In this document: piece after piece, positions 17,102-24,850 of the stretch | How the letters are laid out: each line of letters starts with the position of its first letter | Numbering within the stretch: the stretch's first letter is position 1 | DNA from: a virus | IMG/VR virus record: IMGVR_UViG_3300032288_004972 | Location: 1 to 60,327 of that record | DNA: 60,327 bases | Strand: one strand, 5' to 3' | Made by a program: the position numbers and the translations under genes | The notes under the pieces: generated by a model | The model's database searches: none | Told to the model about the DNA's origin: nothing | The model's input: the letters and a program-made list of their open reading frames with translations, nothing else

Positions 17102-18016
17102 ATGGCTTCGTCCTACACTTCAAATAAATACATCGAGAAGCCTGCGTACAATGACTACGCCGCCAACCCAACGGGATGGTCCGGTCCCGTCAACACGGAC
17201 TGGGACATAATTGATGCTGCATTCGGCGGCGTTTTGTCTTTGAATGCGACAGGCTCTGTGGGAACGGTTGCGATCACAACCGCAAACGCAAAGAACCTGA
17301 TTATTAATGTTACAGGCGCGATGACAGGCAACGCCACTTACACTCTTCCAGCTAATTCTGGCGCAACGGGCATTGTCGGAGGTCAATGGATCGTTTACAA
17401 TAATACAACGGGCAATTTCACCGTTACAATTGCTCCGGTTTCGGGCGGCGGAACATCAGTAGTCTGTCGGCAAGGAGTTCGCACGGCCATCTATTCGGAT
17501 GGAACGAATGTCGCCCTCGCAGATGATCGCGCATCTCCCGGCGGATCAAACACTCAACTTCAATATAACAATTCAGGGGCGCTTGCTGGTTCCTCGAAAA
17601 TGACCTTCGACGGGACCACAACCACGATTGATGCTCTCGCGGTAACAAACGCCGCCACGGTAGGTGGAACAATAACTGGTTCAAGCACAATTGCGGATTC
17701 AATCGGCAATGTTAGAACCATCCCCGCCAATGCAAAGACAACCGCCTATGTTCTTCTTTCATCGGATGCTGGTAAATTCATCAGCATTACGACAGGCGGC
17801 GTTACGATCAATACCGGCACGTTCACCACTGGCCAGAATGTCACAATCTACAACAACAGCGGCAGCAACCAGACAATCACGCAGGGCTCTGGCGTAACTC
17901 TCAGGCAGGTTGGAACAGCATCTACGGGCAACCGAACTCTTGCTCAATACGGTCTTGCGACGATCTTATGCGTTGGGACGGACACTTACGTTATAACGGG
18001 CGGGGGCCTGACCTAA
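17102..18016 (+). CDS. Tail-fibre-like protein sharing a module with the collagen fibre
   Basis: The 304-residue protein has a good GAGGAGAACG ribosome binding site. The N-terminus (YTSNKYIEKPAYNDYAANP, WDIIDAAFGG) is a particle-attachment type found on many phage side fibres. The middle contains GGSNTQLQYNNSGALAGSSK, nearly the same module as in the collagen-like fibre ([13 protein letters not shown]). The C-terminus is a Thr/Ser/Gly-rich beta protein (VTIYNNSGSNQTITQGSGV). It is probably a side fibre or fibre adaptor and overlaps the glycine-rich adhesin by one base. Confidence 0.75.
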   Translation: MASSYTSNKYIEKPAYNDYAANPTGWSGPVNTDWDIIDAAFGGVLSLNATGSVGTVAITTANAKNLIINVTGAMTGNATYTLPANSGATGIVGGQWIVYNNTTGNFTVTIAPVSGGGTSVVCRQGVRTAIYSDGTNVALADDRASPGGSNTQLQYNNSGALAGSSKMTFDGTTTTIDALAVTNAATVGGTITGSSTIADSIGNVRTIPANAKTTAYVLLSSDAGKFISITTGGVTINTGTFTTGQNVTIYNNSGSNQTITQGSGVTLRQVGTASTGNRTLAQYGLATILCVGTDTYVITGGGLT

Positions 18017-18729
18017 TGTCCATATATAATCTGCTTTGCGGCATAGGAGCAATTCAGGCTTCGCCCGGCACGCTTGTCAATACGCAAGAATTTACTTCGG
18101 CAGGCTCGGGAACATGGATAAAACCCGGCAACGCATCCTATGCAATCATTGAAATTTGGGCCGGAGGCGGCTCTGGCGGCATGGCGTACAATGGCCAAAC
18201 TTCCTCCCAAGGTGGACAGGGAGGGGCGTACGTTAGTTACCAAGCAAGCATGGCCGATATGGATGCAACCGAAGAATTGCTCGTAGCCGCTGGCGGCGCG
18301 AGGGTACAAAGTAATGGTGGCGCTGGCCTCCCCGGCGGTTTCTCTTGGTTTGGCAGGGCTATATGGGCGAAAGGCGGATATGGTGGCGGCGGGCAATTTG
18401 TTACCGCTTCTGCAGCCGCTAACTATACACCGACAGTCTCCCGCCCTTGGACATTGTTGAGCAGTGAAAATGGGGCGGGAAGCACCTATTCCGCCAATGG
18501 GACAAATGCAACATACGCAGGCGCTGGCGGTGGCGGCGCTTTCAATCTTGGCACCGGGTCATATCTTGGCGGCACATCAACCTACGGCGGTAATGGTGGC
18601 GCAGGAAACAACGGTGGCGGGAACGCCACTGCCGGATCACAACCCGGCGGCGGCGGCGGAGCAGCAATTTACGTTTATTTCTCCGGCGCGGGCGGCAACG
18701 GAAAAATTGTCGTCAAGAGCTACGCCTAA
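18016..18729 (+). CDS. Glycine-rich fibre-tip adhesin-like protein
   Basis: The 237-residue protein starts at the ATG overlapping the previous stop. Residues 30-60 (FTSAGSGTWIKPGNASYAII) match the start of glycine-rich phage domains. The remainder is very Gly-rich with GGGGSGG, GGQGG and GGNGGAGNNGGG runs, like the polyglycine-II adhesins on fibre tips such as T4-type gp38. It would determine receptor binding. Its stop overlaps the convergent gcrA stop, so no terminator separates the two transcription arms here. Confidence 0.75.
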   Translation: MSIYNLLCGIGAIQASPGTLVNTQEFTSAGSGTWIKPGNASYAIIEIWAGGGSGGMAYNGQTSSQGGQGGAYVSYQASMADMDATEELLVAAGGARVQSNGGAGLPGGFSWFGRAIWAKGGYGGGGQFVTASAAANYTPTVSRPWTLLSSENGAGSTYSANGTNATYAGAGGGGAFNLGTGSYLGGTSTYGGNGGAGNNGGGNATAGSQPGGGGGAAIYVYFSGAGGNGKIVVKSYA

Positions 18730-19223
18730 ATATATTTTATCGACCTTTTATATTGTGACAGCGATTGATAGCAGATTTTGTGATGATCTTCGCAATAAGT
18801 TTTACCTGACTTTTTGCGGCCGCAGAAAATGGCCCCGGCTCCGGAGCCTTCGACAATGAAGCGACAGGAGGAATCTGTCAGTCCCATTATTGCGACGCGC
18901 TCTTTCCTGCGTTTTGCTTTTTCGAAAATTTCATTGACCGCCGGAATTTCGGAGGGCTTGGACAGGAAGGCGAGCTTTTGGGGTTTTTCTCGCTTTGGCA
19001 GAACAACGGGATTTGCCTTTTTGCCTTTTTTCTTCTGAGGAGGCAGCGCCCTTACAGAGACAGATATGCCGCGTTCGCGCATTCTCGATATTCTGCCTGA
19101 AATCGAATTGCGCGTTGTGCCGAGTTCGATGGCAATTTCTCCCATCGAAAGCCCGCTGTTCCATGCTCGAATGATAAAATCTTCGATCTGTTCGACGGGG
19201 ATCTTGTTTTTTCTATCGAGCAT
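18726..19223 (-). CDS. gcrA: GcrA-family transcription regulator
   Basis: The 165-residue protein matches GcrA, which binds sigma70-RNA polymerase and activates promoters with methylated GANTC sites in Alphaproteobacteria. The N-terminal helix-turn-helix is visible (AWNSGLSMGEIAIELGTTRN, then SISGRISRM). A basic linker rich in Lys/Pro follows. The C-terminus has the family signature L-x-D-x-x-CRF...FCGRKKSGKTYCEDH, where Cys and His residues are conserved. It is last in the minus-strand operon. A phage copy could redirect host polymerase to phage late promoters or mimic the cell-cycle state. Confidence 0.85.
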   Translation of the reverse strand: MLDRKNKIPVEQIEDFIIRAWNSGLSMGEIAIELGTTRNSISGRISRMRERGISVSVRALPPQKKKGKKANPVVLPKREKPQKLAFLSKPSEIPAVNEIFEKAKRRKERVAIMGLTDSSCRFIVEGSGAGAIFCGRKKSGKTYCEDHHKICYQSLSQYKRSIKYI

Positions 19224-19236
19224 GGAACGAGCCTTT

Positions 19237-19809
19237 TTATCTCATTGCGACGAGCGTTCCTGCCCAAGCAGGAGCAGGAGCATTCATGACTTGTCGCGTG
19301 TAGGTTTTGGCGTAGCGCTCTGCCCAAGGAGCGAGACGCTTTCCTGCAATCGCGCCCGGTCCCGCCACGTGGCATCGTGCCGCGAGCGATTCACTTCCGT
19401 TTGCGCGCTTCAGGCAATCTGCTAGGTGGGCCATCCCATATTTGAGTCCGGGGAGTCCTTGCAAGGAGCCGCCTTTATAACCAAACCGCGCAGCACTCGA
19501 TGGCCGGATTTGATAAGCGCCGTAGTGCCGCCCGTGCTTTGTTTTTGGTCCAGTGGCGTAGAGGTTGCACCTGCTCTCAATGTGACATACTTTCAGCGCC
19601 AGCCGGTCAGGAACTCCCTGCCGACGGGCCTCTGCAAGAATGATCGGAATGTGATTGTTCCGTGAGATGTTTTTGGGGATCGTTCCAAAAGAGCTTGGGG
19701 CTTGCCCACGATCTTTCGCAAAATAAACTCCCGGCGGCTCATCCCACGATGCACTGGAAACGGTCGCAGAAACTGCGACCGCCCCAGCAATTGCTAAAAA
19801 TCGACTCAT
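19237..19809 (-). CDS. Exported lytic transglycosylase-like protein
   Basis: The 190-residue protein has a cleavable-type signal peptide (FLAIAGAVAVSATVSSASWD). A transglycosylase SLT-type core follows: ALKVCHIESRCNLYATGP with catalytic Glu78, then GAYQIRPSSAARFGY (the family usually has Gly-x-x-Q-I). Such enzymes cut the MurNAc-GlcNAc bond of peptidoglycan. It is a second wall-degrading enzyme beside the amidase at 5176, lies in the other transcription arm and would act in the periplasm. Its start overlaps the stop of the small membrane gene upstream (ATGA). The protein contains several Cys residues that could form periplasmic disulphides. Confidence 0.8.
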   Translation of the reverse strand: MSRFLAIAGAVAVSATVSSASWDEPPGVYFAKDRGQAPSSFGTIPKNISRNNHIPIILAEARRQGVPDRLALKVCHIESRCNLYATGPKTKHGRHYGAYQIRPSSAARFGYKGGSLQGLPGLKYGMAHLADCLKRANGSESLAARCHVAGPGAIAGKRLAPWAERYAKTYTRQVMNAPAPAWAGTLVAMR

Positions 19810-19919
19810 TCTTTACCTTTCCACCATTTATCGCAGGCGACGAAAAACCACATGCATAAGAACAGAAGAATCATCGTCGCTGGAACGATGATTAAAACCC
19901 GTTCAAGCGCCCAATTCAA
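19806..19919 (-). CDS. Very small single-span membrane protein
   Basis: A 37-residue frame starts with TTG overlapping the stop of the preceding gene (TTGA) and ends overlapping the transglycosylase start (ATGA). It is one hydrophobic helix (VLIIVPATMILLFLCMWFFV) followed by ACDKWWKGKE, a basic cytoplasmic or interfacial tail. Coupling to the exported transglycosylase suggests a lysis or export accessory such as a holin-like or antiholin-like peptide. The TTG start and small size make it tentative. Confidence 0.5.
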   Translation of the reverse strand: MNWALERVLIIVPATMILLFLCMWFFVACDKWWKGKE

Positions 19920-20179
19920 GTCTCGGCCCTCTCTCGATTGAAGACCCGGAGAGATTCCTCCAATGCCTCCACGACATTTTGCTCCGGCGCTGTGACCTGC
20001 GACATTTCAGCATAAGCCGGGGCGACCTTGTCATTAACGACCTGCTCAAGAGCATGGACAATAACATGCTTTGCCGAGACATCGACAATGCCCCAATTCG
20101 TCCGGTTGACGGCAGCGAGACGACGGTTAATTGCATTGATTGCGACGGCTTCGATAGCGTCTTTTTCGTGCTGTTCCAT
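19916..20179 (-). CDS. Small protein, unknown
   Basis: This 87-residue, mostly helical, acidic protein starts MEQHEKDAIEAVAINAINRR, with GGGTAAC weakly serving as ribosome binding site. It includes VIVHALEQVVNDKVAPAY and an acidic tail. No family is recognised. It is in tight operon with unknown genes on both sides. Confidence 0.6.
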   Translation of the reverse strand: MEQHEKDAIEAVAINAINRRLAAVNRTNWGIVDVSAKHVIVHALEQVVNDKVAPAYAEMSQVTAPEQNVVEALEESLRVFNRERAET

Positions 20180-20191
20180 TTGAGTTACCCT

Positions 20192-20470
20192 TCAGTTCAT
20201 AAAAGGACGGCCTTTGTGGCCGCCGGTCCATTGCTTCATCCTCTCAAGGACTTCAGCAATTCTTGTTTCCTCGTTTTTCATGACGAGGTGGAACGCAAGG
20301 AAGCCAAGGAACAATGCCTCGACTTCTTGTTCTTCTGTGTCGAGCTCTTTTGCAAACATAGAGAAAAGTTCGAGAACAAAAACGAAACCTTTGCTGACGT
20401 TGACGGGCATGTTTGCAGAGCGCGTTTCGCGCATTTCTCTCAATATCTCCTCGATCTGGCTGTCAAACAT
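20192..20470 (-). CDS. Small helical protein, unknown
   Basis: This 92-residue protein has a hydrophobic helical centre (GFVFVLELFSMFAKEL and EALFLGFLAFHLVMKN) flanked by charged ends and finishes GGHKGRPFMN. The hydrophobic parts contain acidic residues, so it is more likely a helical bundle than a membrane protein. It overlaps the upstream gene by 8 bases. No family is recognised. Confidence 0.6.
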   Translation of the reverse strand: MFDSQIEEILREMRETRSANMPVNVSKGFVFVLELFSMFAKELDTEEQEVEALFLGFLAFHLVMKNEETRIAEVLERMKQWTGGHKGRPFMN

Positions 20471-20822
20471 CGAGGGGCTCTTTGTCGAACCAGTTCTCAG
20501 AAATAAGGCGATCGACGTATTCCTCTTTCTTGTTCGAGTATCGTAAAAGCACGAACGTGTCGTTCCTCATAATGACGTAAACGACCATCATCGCGAGAAT
20601 GGCGCTGTCGCCATAAAACGCAATGGCGTCTTGGCGCGGATCAAAGTCCGACATTTTTGATTCGATTTTGTGCTCAAATCGCGTGCGGAAGTCAGGCGAC
20701 GAATATTCATCGAACATCGGCGCATCGCAAACGAACACGAGCTCTTCGCACATTTTCTCGAGCGGGTCCGAGGGAATGCGGAAGCTGGGGTTTTGAGCGT
20801 AAATTTTCCTGAATCGTTTCAT
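20463..20822 (-). CDS. Protein of unknown function
   Basis: The 119-residue protein is coupled to its upstream gene by an ATGA overlap. It starts MKRFRKIYAQNPSFRIPSDP and has a mixed alpha/beta pattern with a central ILAMMVVYVIMRNDTFVLLR hydrophobic pair. Paired with the equally short 92-residue neighbour it may form a two-subunit module. No family or catalytic motif is recognised. Confidence 0.6.
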   Translation of the reverse strand: MKRFRKIYAQNPSFRIPSDPLEKMCEELVFVCDAPMFDEYSSPDFRTRFEHKIESKMSDFDPRQDAIAFYGDSAILAMMVVYVIMRNDTFVLLRYSNKKEEYVDRLISENWFDKEPLDV

Positions 20823-21256
20823 TTCATGTTGTCCAGAATTTCATCAACTTCAGCGAGGGTGGTCAGGATATCTTCCATTTTTGATTTCAGCTGCGCGCGC
20901 AGGAGGTCGTTCGATGCCTTCAGGTCTGCGGCTTCGGTCGATTGAAATCCAACGGGAGGACTCATACGAATTACATTCGACTTGCGGCGAATAATGACTT
21001 TTTCGCTTTTCGAATGCGTCCCTTGGTCTTTGATGTCATCATTGCATATTTTTACGAAACGAAACGGGCGATGAGAGCGATTAATTATTTTCACTGCTCC
21101 TTTTTCGCGAAGATACCAAATTGCAGACGAAGCATTTTGTTGCGAAATGCCGCAAATTTGCGCAAAATAATTTGCTTCGAATTCCGCGCCTACAGGCAGC
21201 TTCCGAAACTCGTCTCTAACGATTGTGGATTTAGAGGGGGTCGCGAATCGTTTCAT
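20819..21256 (-). CDS. Winged-helix DNA-binding-like protein
   Basis: The 145-residue protein is read from the ATG at 21256, which has GGAG at good spacing; an upstream in-frame ATG at 21274 is possible. Residues about 5-65 look like a winged helix: FRKLPVGAEFEANYFAQICG, then SQQNASSAIWYLREKGAVKI (recognition helix and wing). The C-terminus is a probable coiled coil (ADLKASNDLLRAQLKSKMED). Two consecutive genes in this operon have such a fold, so a local repressor or anti-defence regulator is possible. Confidence 0.6.
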   Translation of the reverse strand: MKRFATPSKSTIVRDEFRKLPVGAEFEANYFAQICGISQQNASSAIWYLREKGAVKIINRSHRPFRFVKICNDDIKDQGTHSKSEKVIIRRKSNVIRMSPPVGFQSTEAADLKASNDLLRAQLKSKMEDILTTLAEVDEILDNMK

Positions 21257-21584
21257 TTGTATCTCCATTTTCATTTACGGGAGGATTGTCGCCCGTGTTT
21301 GGAGAAAAAGAAAGCTGATTTTTTAAAAATTGACAGATTTCCGGGGTCAAATCAAAGACAGCACGATTGCCGCGCCCCAATTTCGTCGATCGCTCAAGAC
21401 GCAATCCTGCTTCTGCAAGAAGCTTGTTTCTTATTCTTAGCATTGAGACAACTGCAGAGCGGCGCATGTGTCTCTTGCCTTGATACTTTTCAGGCAATGC
21501 GAACAAAAGCTCGTCGAGCGTGATTGATTCGCCTGCTTGCGCCATGGCAGCAGCAAGGGCGCGCTCTTTTGGTGCAAGTTTCAT
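21231..21584 (-). CDS. Helix-turn-helix-like protein
   Basis: The 117-residue protein starts KLAPKERALAAAMAQAGESI and continues TLDELLFALPEKYQGKRHM. It then has SAVVSMLRIRNKLLAEAGL and an LERSTKLGRGNRAVFDL wing-like hairpin, a pattern of winged-helix proteins related to DNA-binding effector domains. The C-terminal 25 residues are polar and disordered (NPPVNENGDTNETIRDP). It overlaps the next gene by 26 bases. Regulator function is inferred from fold only. Confidence 0.6.
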   Translation of the reverse strand: MKLAPKERALAAAMAQAGESITLDELLFALPEKYQGKRHMRRSAVVSMLRIRNKLLAEAGLRLERSTKLGRGNRAVFDLTPEICQFLKNQLSFSPNTGDNPPVNENGDTNETIRDPL

Positions 21585-21841
21585 GGTTGCGAATTATCTC
21601 CAGTGATGGCGGTGAGAGTGGAACGGGCGATGTCAGCGCATTCTTTGTAAGCAAGTGACGCACTGTCATTCGGAACGAAGTATTCAGAACTGACAGTGAT
21701 TATTTCTTCCAGCCCCTCCCTCGCCTTAGCCAAACAAGCTTCCAATGCCTCAATGCGGGCGGCGGCTTCCATTTTAATAGAACACTGGCTGTGCCACCAA
21801 TCGGTGCTTTCCCGCAGCCGCTTCACAAGATCATCACTCAT
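21581..21841 (-). CDS. Small phage coiled-coil protein
   Basis: From the ATG at 21841 this is an 86-residue protein starting MSDDLVKRLRESTDWWHSQC. A helix containing AAARIEALEACLAKAREGLE follows. The MSDDLVKRLR opening and A-x-RIEALEA heptads recur in small early proteins of many phages and of alphaproteobacterial prophages. A GTG three codons upstream (21850) has a closer GAGGAG and may be the real start. Function is unknown. It is the first gene after the helicase and overlaps the next gene by ATGA. Confidence 0.6.
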   Translation of the reverse strand: MSDDLVKRLRESTDWWHSQCSIKMEAAARIEALEACLAKAREGLEEIITVSSEYFVPNDSASLAYKECADIARSTLTAITGDNSQP

Positions 21842-21908
21842 GTCCTTCACGCGCTCCTCTATGTTTTCCTTTTATGCCCCAGCCCGCGCTGAAAAGAAAA
21901 TTGTTTTT

Positions 21909-23585
21909 TCAGTTCTCCTCTAATTCAAAAAGTTTGCGCAGATCGTCAAGCATCAAATCCGAAACGGACTTTTTGCTCTTGAGATTGGCCAGAATTTTCC
22001 GGTCCGGAGAGTTGCGCGCCACAAGATCGAAATACGTCACGGAATGCGTCGTCCCGTCGCGCCATGTGCGGCCTTCCGATTGCCAACGCTCAAGGGCGTT
22101 GAACGAGTTGGAATAATAGATGTTTGTCTGGCACAACCCTTGCAAATTGAGCCCTGTGCCGGCAGCGCCCGCACTGGCGAACAGCAGGTCCTTGCCTGAC
22201 TTCCCATTCATGAATTGTTCAATGATCGCAGGACGATCGGCCTGCGGCGTCTGACCATAATATTTCAGCGCCCGGCTTCCGTATTCTTTTGATAGGCCCT
22301 CGATGTCCTGATGAAACCGACACCATATTATGATCTTGCCGGAGCGCTGTTCAATGACGGAGCGCAGCGCCTCTTTGCGCGGGTTCTTGAATTCGCGGAC
22401 GGTGCCGTCCTCTTTCGGCAAAAACCCACAGCTGACTTGCTGCAATCGAACGAGCAAACTCGCAGCGTTTTTCACGAACAGCGTTTCATTGTCCTGAAAC
22501 TCAGCAAAGAAGTTTTTCTTGAGCTCTTCCATGACGGCGATTTGATCTGCGTCGAGGATGAACGGGCGCTCGACATAGTGCTTCGGCGGTAGGTCGTAGG
22601 CTTCAGCCGTCGTGATGCGGAAGACGTAGGGATCGATCTTGCTGAAGAGCTCGTCCTCGTTTTTGTGGCCCGTGATGACTTCGCCATAGTCCGTCTGCTT
22701 GAATTCGCAATAACGATTTTTGAACGTCGTGATGTAACGATGGCCTACGATTCCTTCATGCAAAAACTGAAACTGCGAAAACAAATCGAGCAGGTTTTTC
22801 GAGATCGGGGTCCCTGTCATAATCAGCCTATGCTTGGCCAATTTGGCATAACGCAATGCCGCCTTGGTCCGCGCCGCCGCCGGAGTCTTGATGTCCTGCG
22901 ATTCATCGACAGCCATGAACGTCCGCCCTCCGGCGAGGAACCGGAGAATCTTCTCCTCTGCACGCGGCGTGGCGATGGCTTCCGTGTTGATGAGAAAAAT
23001 CTGCAATCCGTCGAAATTGAGCAATTCATCGAACTCACGGTCCGCCGCCTTGGTCCGTCCGAACACATGCGCCTTGAACTTGACCGCACGGCCCATATGC
23101 GCCGGGATCTGCTCCCGCGCCCATTGCTGATGAACCCCGTTTTTGGCCACCACCAGCAGCCGGTCAATCTGCCCGGCGCACCAGCGCTGCCCGGCCAACG
23201 CGATTGCGGTCCAGCTTTTGCCGGTTCCCACCTCCATGAAAAGTGCCCCATAAGCCTTCGGACCCAGTTTTGCCAGCGCGGCCTTCTGGTGGGCTCTGGG
23301 CGGCGTTTTGAACTCGAAGGCAGGTCGGGAGCTCGGAAGGTCAAAGATCGCCTCTGTGGCCGCTGGAAGCCCGGCGATCGCCCCCTCGGCAGGCGGAGCT
23401 CCCTCCAGCCGCGCATCGGGAAAAACGGAACGCCAGACCTCGAGGTTGTAGGGGGTGTTTTCGAAACTGAAACTCCGGTTCGCGCCCCACCGCTTCATGC
23501 CTTCAAGCCGGTTCAGCGCTTTCAGGATGCGAGGATCGTAGGATCCCGTCGTTTTCACCCGATTTCCGTCGATTTTTGCGTCCAT
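21909..23585 (-). CDS. SNF2-type superfamily 2 helicase/ATPase
   Basis: The 558-residue protein has all core SF2 motifs. Walker A is MEVGTGKS at residues 117-124, preceded by a Q-motif-like AHQKAALAKL. Motif Ia is VVAKNGVHQQW, motif II is VDESQD around 226-231 and motif III is MTGTP at 256-260. Motif IV/V is FASAGAAGTGLNLQG and motif VI is ERWQSEGRTWRDG. It is compact, without extra nuclease or zinc domains, like phage SNF2 proteins that remodel DNA-bound proteins in replication or recombination. It starts just downstream of the conserved 72-nt element and probably heads the second half of the minus arm. Confidence 0.88.
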   Translation of the reverse strand: MDAKIDGNRVKTTGSYDPRILKALNRLEGMKRWGANRSFSFENTPYNLEVWRSVFPDARLEGAPPAEGAIAGLPAATEAIFDLPSSRPAFEFKTPPRAHQKAALAKLGPKAYGALFMEVGTGKSWTAIALAGQRWCAGQIDRLLVVAKNGVHQQWAREQIPAHMGRAVKFKAHVFGRTKAADREFDELLNFDGLQIFLINTEAIATPRAEEKILRFLAGGRTFMAVDESQDIKTPAAARTKAALRYAKLAKHRLIMTGTPISKNLLDLFSQFQFLHEGIVGHRYITTFKNRYCEFKQTDYGEVITGHKNEDELFSKIDPYVFRITTAEAYDLPPKHYVERPFILDADQIAVMEELKKNFFAEFQDNETLFVKNAASLLVRLQQVSCGFLPKEDGTVREFKNPRKEALRSVIEQRSGKIIIWCRFHQDIEGLSKEYGSRALKYYGQTPQADRPAIIEQFMNGKSGKDLLFASAGAAGTGLNLQGLCQTNIYYSNSFNALERWQSEGRTWRDGTTHSVTYFDLVARNSPDRKILANLKSKKSVSDLMLDDLRKLFELEEN

Positions 23586-23622
23586 TTTTAGGGTTTCCCT
23601 TTCTTTTCAGTGATCGGGCCAG

Positions 23623-23730
23623 AGTTCCGTTTCGGAAATTTTCCACAGTTCCCACGGTTACTATAAATTTATTTCTTTCTAGAGTTTCTATCCCAACGGG
23701 GGAACAAGGGAAAATTGTGGAAACGGAACT
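23623..23730 (-). promoter_or_regulatory. Conserved 72-nt element with nested inverted repeats, copy 1
   Basis: Read in the transcription (minus) sense, 23714-23685 matches 40552-40581 at 29 of 30 bases and 23665-23643 matches 40601-40623 at 21 of 23, with the same 19-base spacer. Outer inverted repeats are AGTTCCGTTTC (23623-23633) and GAAACGGAACT (23720-23730). An inner imperfect dyad is GTTCCCACGGTT / AACGGGGGAAC. It lies in the 229-base gap before the SNF2 helicase. A late-promoter or regulator site is most likely; a replication-origin role is possible. Confidence 0.75.
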
Positions 23731-23756
23731 TTTTACCTTCGACTGTTTTCAAACGG

Positions 23757-23794
23757 AAAACCCCGAAACGACCTCTACCTTGGCCGTTCCGGGG
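23757..23794 (-). terminator. Rho-independent terminator after the DUF932 gene
   Basis: On the minus strand CCCCGGAACG (23794-23785) pairs with CGTTTCGGGG (23770-23761), with one G-T wobble, and is followed directly by TTTTCCG. It lies 20 bases beyond the stop of the upstream gene and separates it from the next conserved element. Confidence 0.75.
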
Positions 23795-23814
23795 CGACAT
23801 TCTAGCCGTTCAAG

Positions 23815-24774
23815 CTAGACCATTTCAAGGAGCGCATCCCGGACCTTGAGCTTCAGTTTGGAGCGCTCTCCCAACCATGCGTTGAAAAGCCGCGCTTCAG
23901 GCTGCGAACCGGCGACATGGTCTGCCCAATGGGTGACGCCATTCAGCACACCCCAAGCTGTGCCGGGGACAGCGCCGGGCGCTTTTTCCATGGACTGGAG
24001 AACCATGGCCAGCTTCTTGTCTTGGGTGTTGGGTGCGTCGAGCAGGCCGTTGACAAACGCTTCCTCCTTGACGCCCTCCGGCATCGGCTGGAAAAACTGC
24101 GCAAGGAACCGCACCGTGTCGTAGGGGCTCATCTTCAGCTGGTCGAGCGCCTTTGCGTCGAGGTGCGCTTGGTGCATTTGCTCACGGGCGAGGCCGATGG
24201 TCTCCTTGGCTGCGGCGACATCGAACTTGCGCATGTGCGATTGTCCGTACTGCGGCTCCGATTCGTTGGTGGCCATGCGCATTGTGTTTGCGCAGACGAC
24301 GCGAACAGAGGTGGTGTGAACCGTGATGCGCTTGCCAACCTCATGGGGCGAGGTCAAAAGGATGTAGCCCTTGGTCGTGTCGCCATGGCGCAAAGTGAAC
24401 CCGGCGTTGATGGACGCCAGCGCCCACACGATGCGCCCGCCCCGCAGCGACCCTGCCGTCTCAAGGCTCGCACCGCCGGACTCGGTGTAGTCCCGGAAGA
24501 ACTCCAGCGCCTCGCGGTTCTGAAACGGCTTCCAGAAATCGCCCGTCACTGAGAAAATCTTGTTGTCGGTGTCGCGCATGAGGGCGCGCTTGATCGGCAT
24601 TTTGATCATCGAGCCGTCTTTGGCCTGAGCGTAGATCGGCCGCAGCGAGACCTCCCAATCCAGCCCGGCGGCGACGAGCATTTCATCGACCGTCGAATTG
24701 GCATGAATCGGCTGGCCAAGTCCGTGCCACGGAACCTGCCCGGCATAAGCCATCGTTTCAACTTCATGCGCCAT
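23815..24774 (-). CDS. DUF932 / TIGR03299-type phage-plasmid protein
   Basis: The 319-residue protein starts MAHEVETMAYAGQVPWHGLG, the typical opening of DUF932 (TIGR03299) proteins carried by phages and plasmids. Other conserved parts are MPIKRALMRDTDNKIFSVTG, TSPHEVGKRITVHTTSVRVV and CANTMRMA. The ATG at 24774 has GGAG at good spacing, so the in-frame upstream extension is not used. Family members are early, often abundant proteins of unknown biochemical role; an anti-defence or DNA-associated role has been suggested on context only. It is bounded by hairpins on both sides, so it may be expressed separately. Confidence 0.85.
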   Translation of the reverse strand: MAHEVETMAYAGQVPWHGLGQPIHANSTVDEMLVAAGLDWEVSLRPIYAQAKDGSMIKMPIKRALMRDTDNKIFSVTGDFWKPFQNREALEFFRDYTESGGASLETAGSLRGGRIVWALASINAGFTLRHGDTTKGYILLTSPHEVGKRITVHTTSVRVVCANTMRMATNESEPQYGQSHMRKFDVAAAKETIGLAREQMHQAHLDAKALDQLKMSPYDTVRFLAQFFQPMPEGVKEEAFVNGLLDAPNTQDKKLAMVLQSMEKAPGAVPGTAWGVLNGVTHWADHVAGSQPEARLFNAWLGERSKLKLKVRDALLEMV

Positions 24775-24810
24775 GATTGCATCTCCATGAATGAAGCGGA
24801 TTTGCTTCCG

Positions 24811-24838
24811 TTTGGGGAGAGCGTCGGCCCTCCCCAAA
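24811..24838 (-). terminator. Perfect 9-bp hairpin between early genes
   Basis: TTTGGGGAG (24811-24819) and CTCCCCAAA (24830-24838) form a perfect stem with a 10-base loop, 12 bases after the stop of the gene at 24851. No long T-run follows, so termination would be partial. It may set different levels for the two flanking genes. Confidence 0.5.
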
Positions 24839-24850
24839 GAGCAACAAACC

